A DNA stretch of 64,000 bases, taken from Blattamonas nauphoetae. Taxonomy: Eukaryota; Preaxostyla; Oxymonadida. The notes under the pieces are model-generated. The model ran no database searches and was not told the origin of the DNA. It was given only the letters and a program-made list of their open reading frames with translations. The stretch lies in contig JARBJD010000304.1 of the NCBI GenBank assembly GCA_033064195.1, forward strand, positions 24,450-88,449, read 5' to 3'. Shown here piece after piece: positions 63,674-64,000 of the stretch. Position 1 is the stretch's first letter, and every line of letters begins with the position of its first letter. The position numbers and the translations under genes are program-made.

Positions 63674-64000
63674 TTCTCACTCTCGAATAGAAGTCAGAGA
63701 AGTTGATGACCCAGACGTAGGTCGTGAAGACAGATTTCTCAAATCTTCATACAACTAGAAATATTCAAAGCAAAACTCGAAAATTCTTATCCCATCATAT
63801 CTTCTCAACCATGGGAAATATATTACAAGGCAAATCAACCATCAGCACGGGAGAGGATTTACGACTATAAAAACATGAGCAATCGCGACTATCACCAGCA
63901 TCAAAGCTCTGGATAGTCGTCATGAACTCATACCAATCAAGGAGATTGTCCTTGCTCATTACAATAGTTTGGCTCTTTTTCTCTCATTCTTTCTCTCTTT
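63674..64000. other. Unannotated right edge
   Basis: No gene, repeat or RNA is recognisable in the last 327 bp. Confidence 0.5.

Noticed and set aside
62736..63680. 314-residue Pro/Ser-rich ORF on the minus strand
   Set aside because: It is produced by the 32-bp tandem array; indels in the units would not keep a real frame.
1..64000. tRNA, rRNA or CRISPR loci
   Set aside because: Reading both strands I did not recognise a tRNA cloverleaf with T-loop consensus, any rRNA core sequence, or spaced direct repeats of CRISPR type. A covariance-model scan would be decisive.

Overview
The window is eukaryotic nuclear DNA and looks like an oxymonad-type protist. I believe it is Blattamonas nauphoetae or a close relative. 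The reasons are very large single-exon genes that join right-handed beta-helix ectodomains to one membrane span and a degenerate kinase domain, and three copies of an alpha-helical 'FVNWSEE' protein family that I recall as hugely expanded in that genome. The organism call comes from memory of those families, not from a search. The large genes use the standard code and end in TGA.

Layout. 1-660 is the right part of a foldback transposon. 661-2397 is duplicated flank and leader DNA. 2398-14913 holds receptor gene A, interrupted three times by insertions (3756-7300, 8887-9431, 11615-12712). Removing each insertion with one target-site copy restores one uninterrupted 2,437-codon frame. 16410-25010 (minus) is an intact 2,866-aa receptor-like gene converging on A. 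25139-38638 is exactly 13,500 bp bounded by 162-bp terminal inverted repeats and an 8-bp direct repeat (GTTTATTG). It encodes an IS1595/Merlin-type DDE transposase and several decayed cargo genes, including a Pumilio-repeat protein. 38683-40929 is a second inverted-repeat-bounded unit carrying another gene. 40993-46896 holds three tandem helical-repeat genes, the middle one broken by a single missing base. 48256-54558 is receptor gene B, an intact 2,100-aa paralogue of A with the same leader. 54879-55767 is a complete 889-bp foldback element of the same family as the one at the left edge. 57228-62340 contains degraded or intron-split genes and a beta-helix fragment. 62826-63673 is a 32-bp minisatellite.

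How it fits together. The receptor genes probably encode type I surface proteins with inactive cytosolic kinase-like tails. The neighbourhood has been built by segmental duplication (A and B with their leaders, and the helical genes with their flanks) and then by at least seven mobile-element insertions from several unrelated families. The uninterrupted copy B supplies the empty-site comparison for the insertions in A. The main discovery candidate is the giant Merlin-like element with captured cargo. The second is the clean, frame-restoring set of three insertions in receptor gene A. No tRNA, rRNA or CRISPR locus was recognised.
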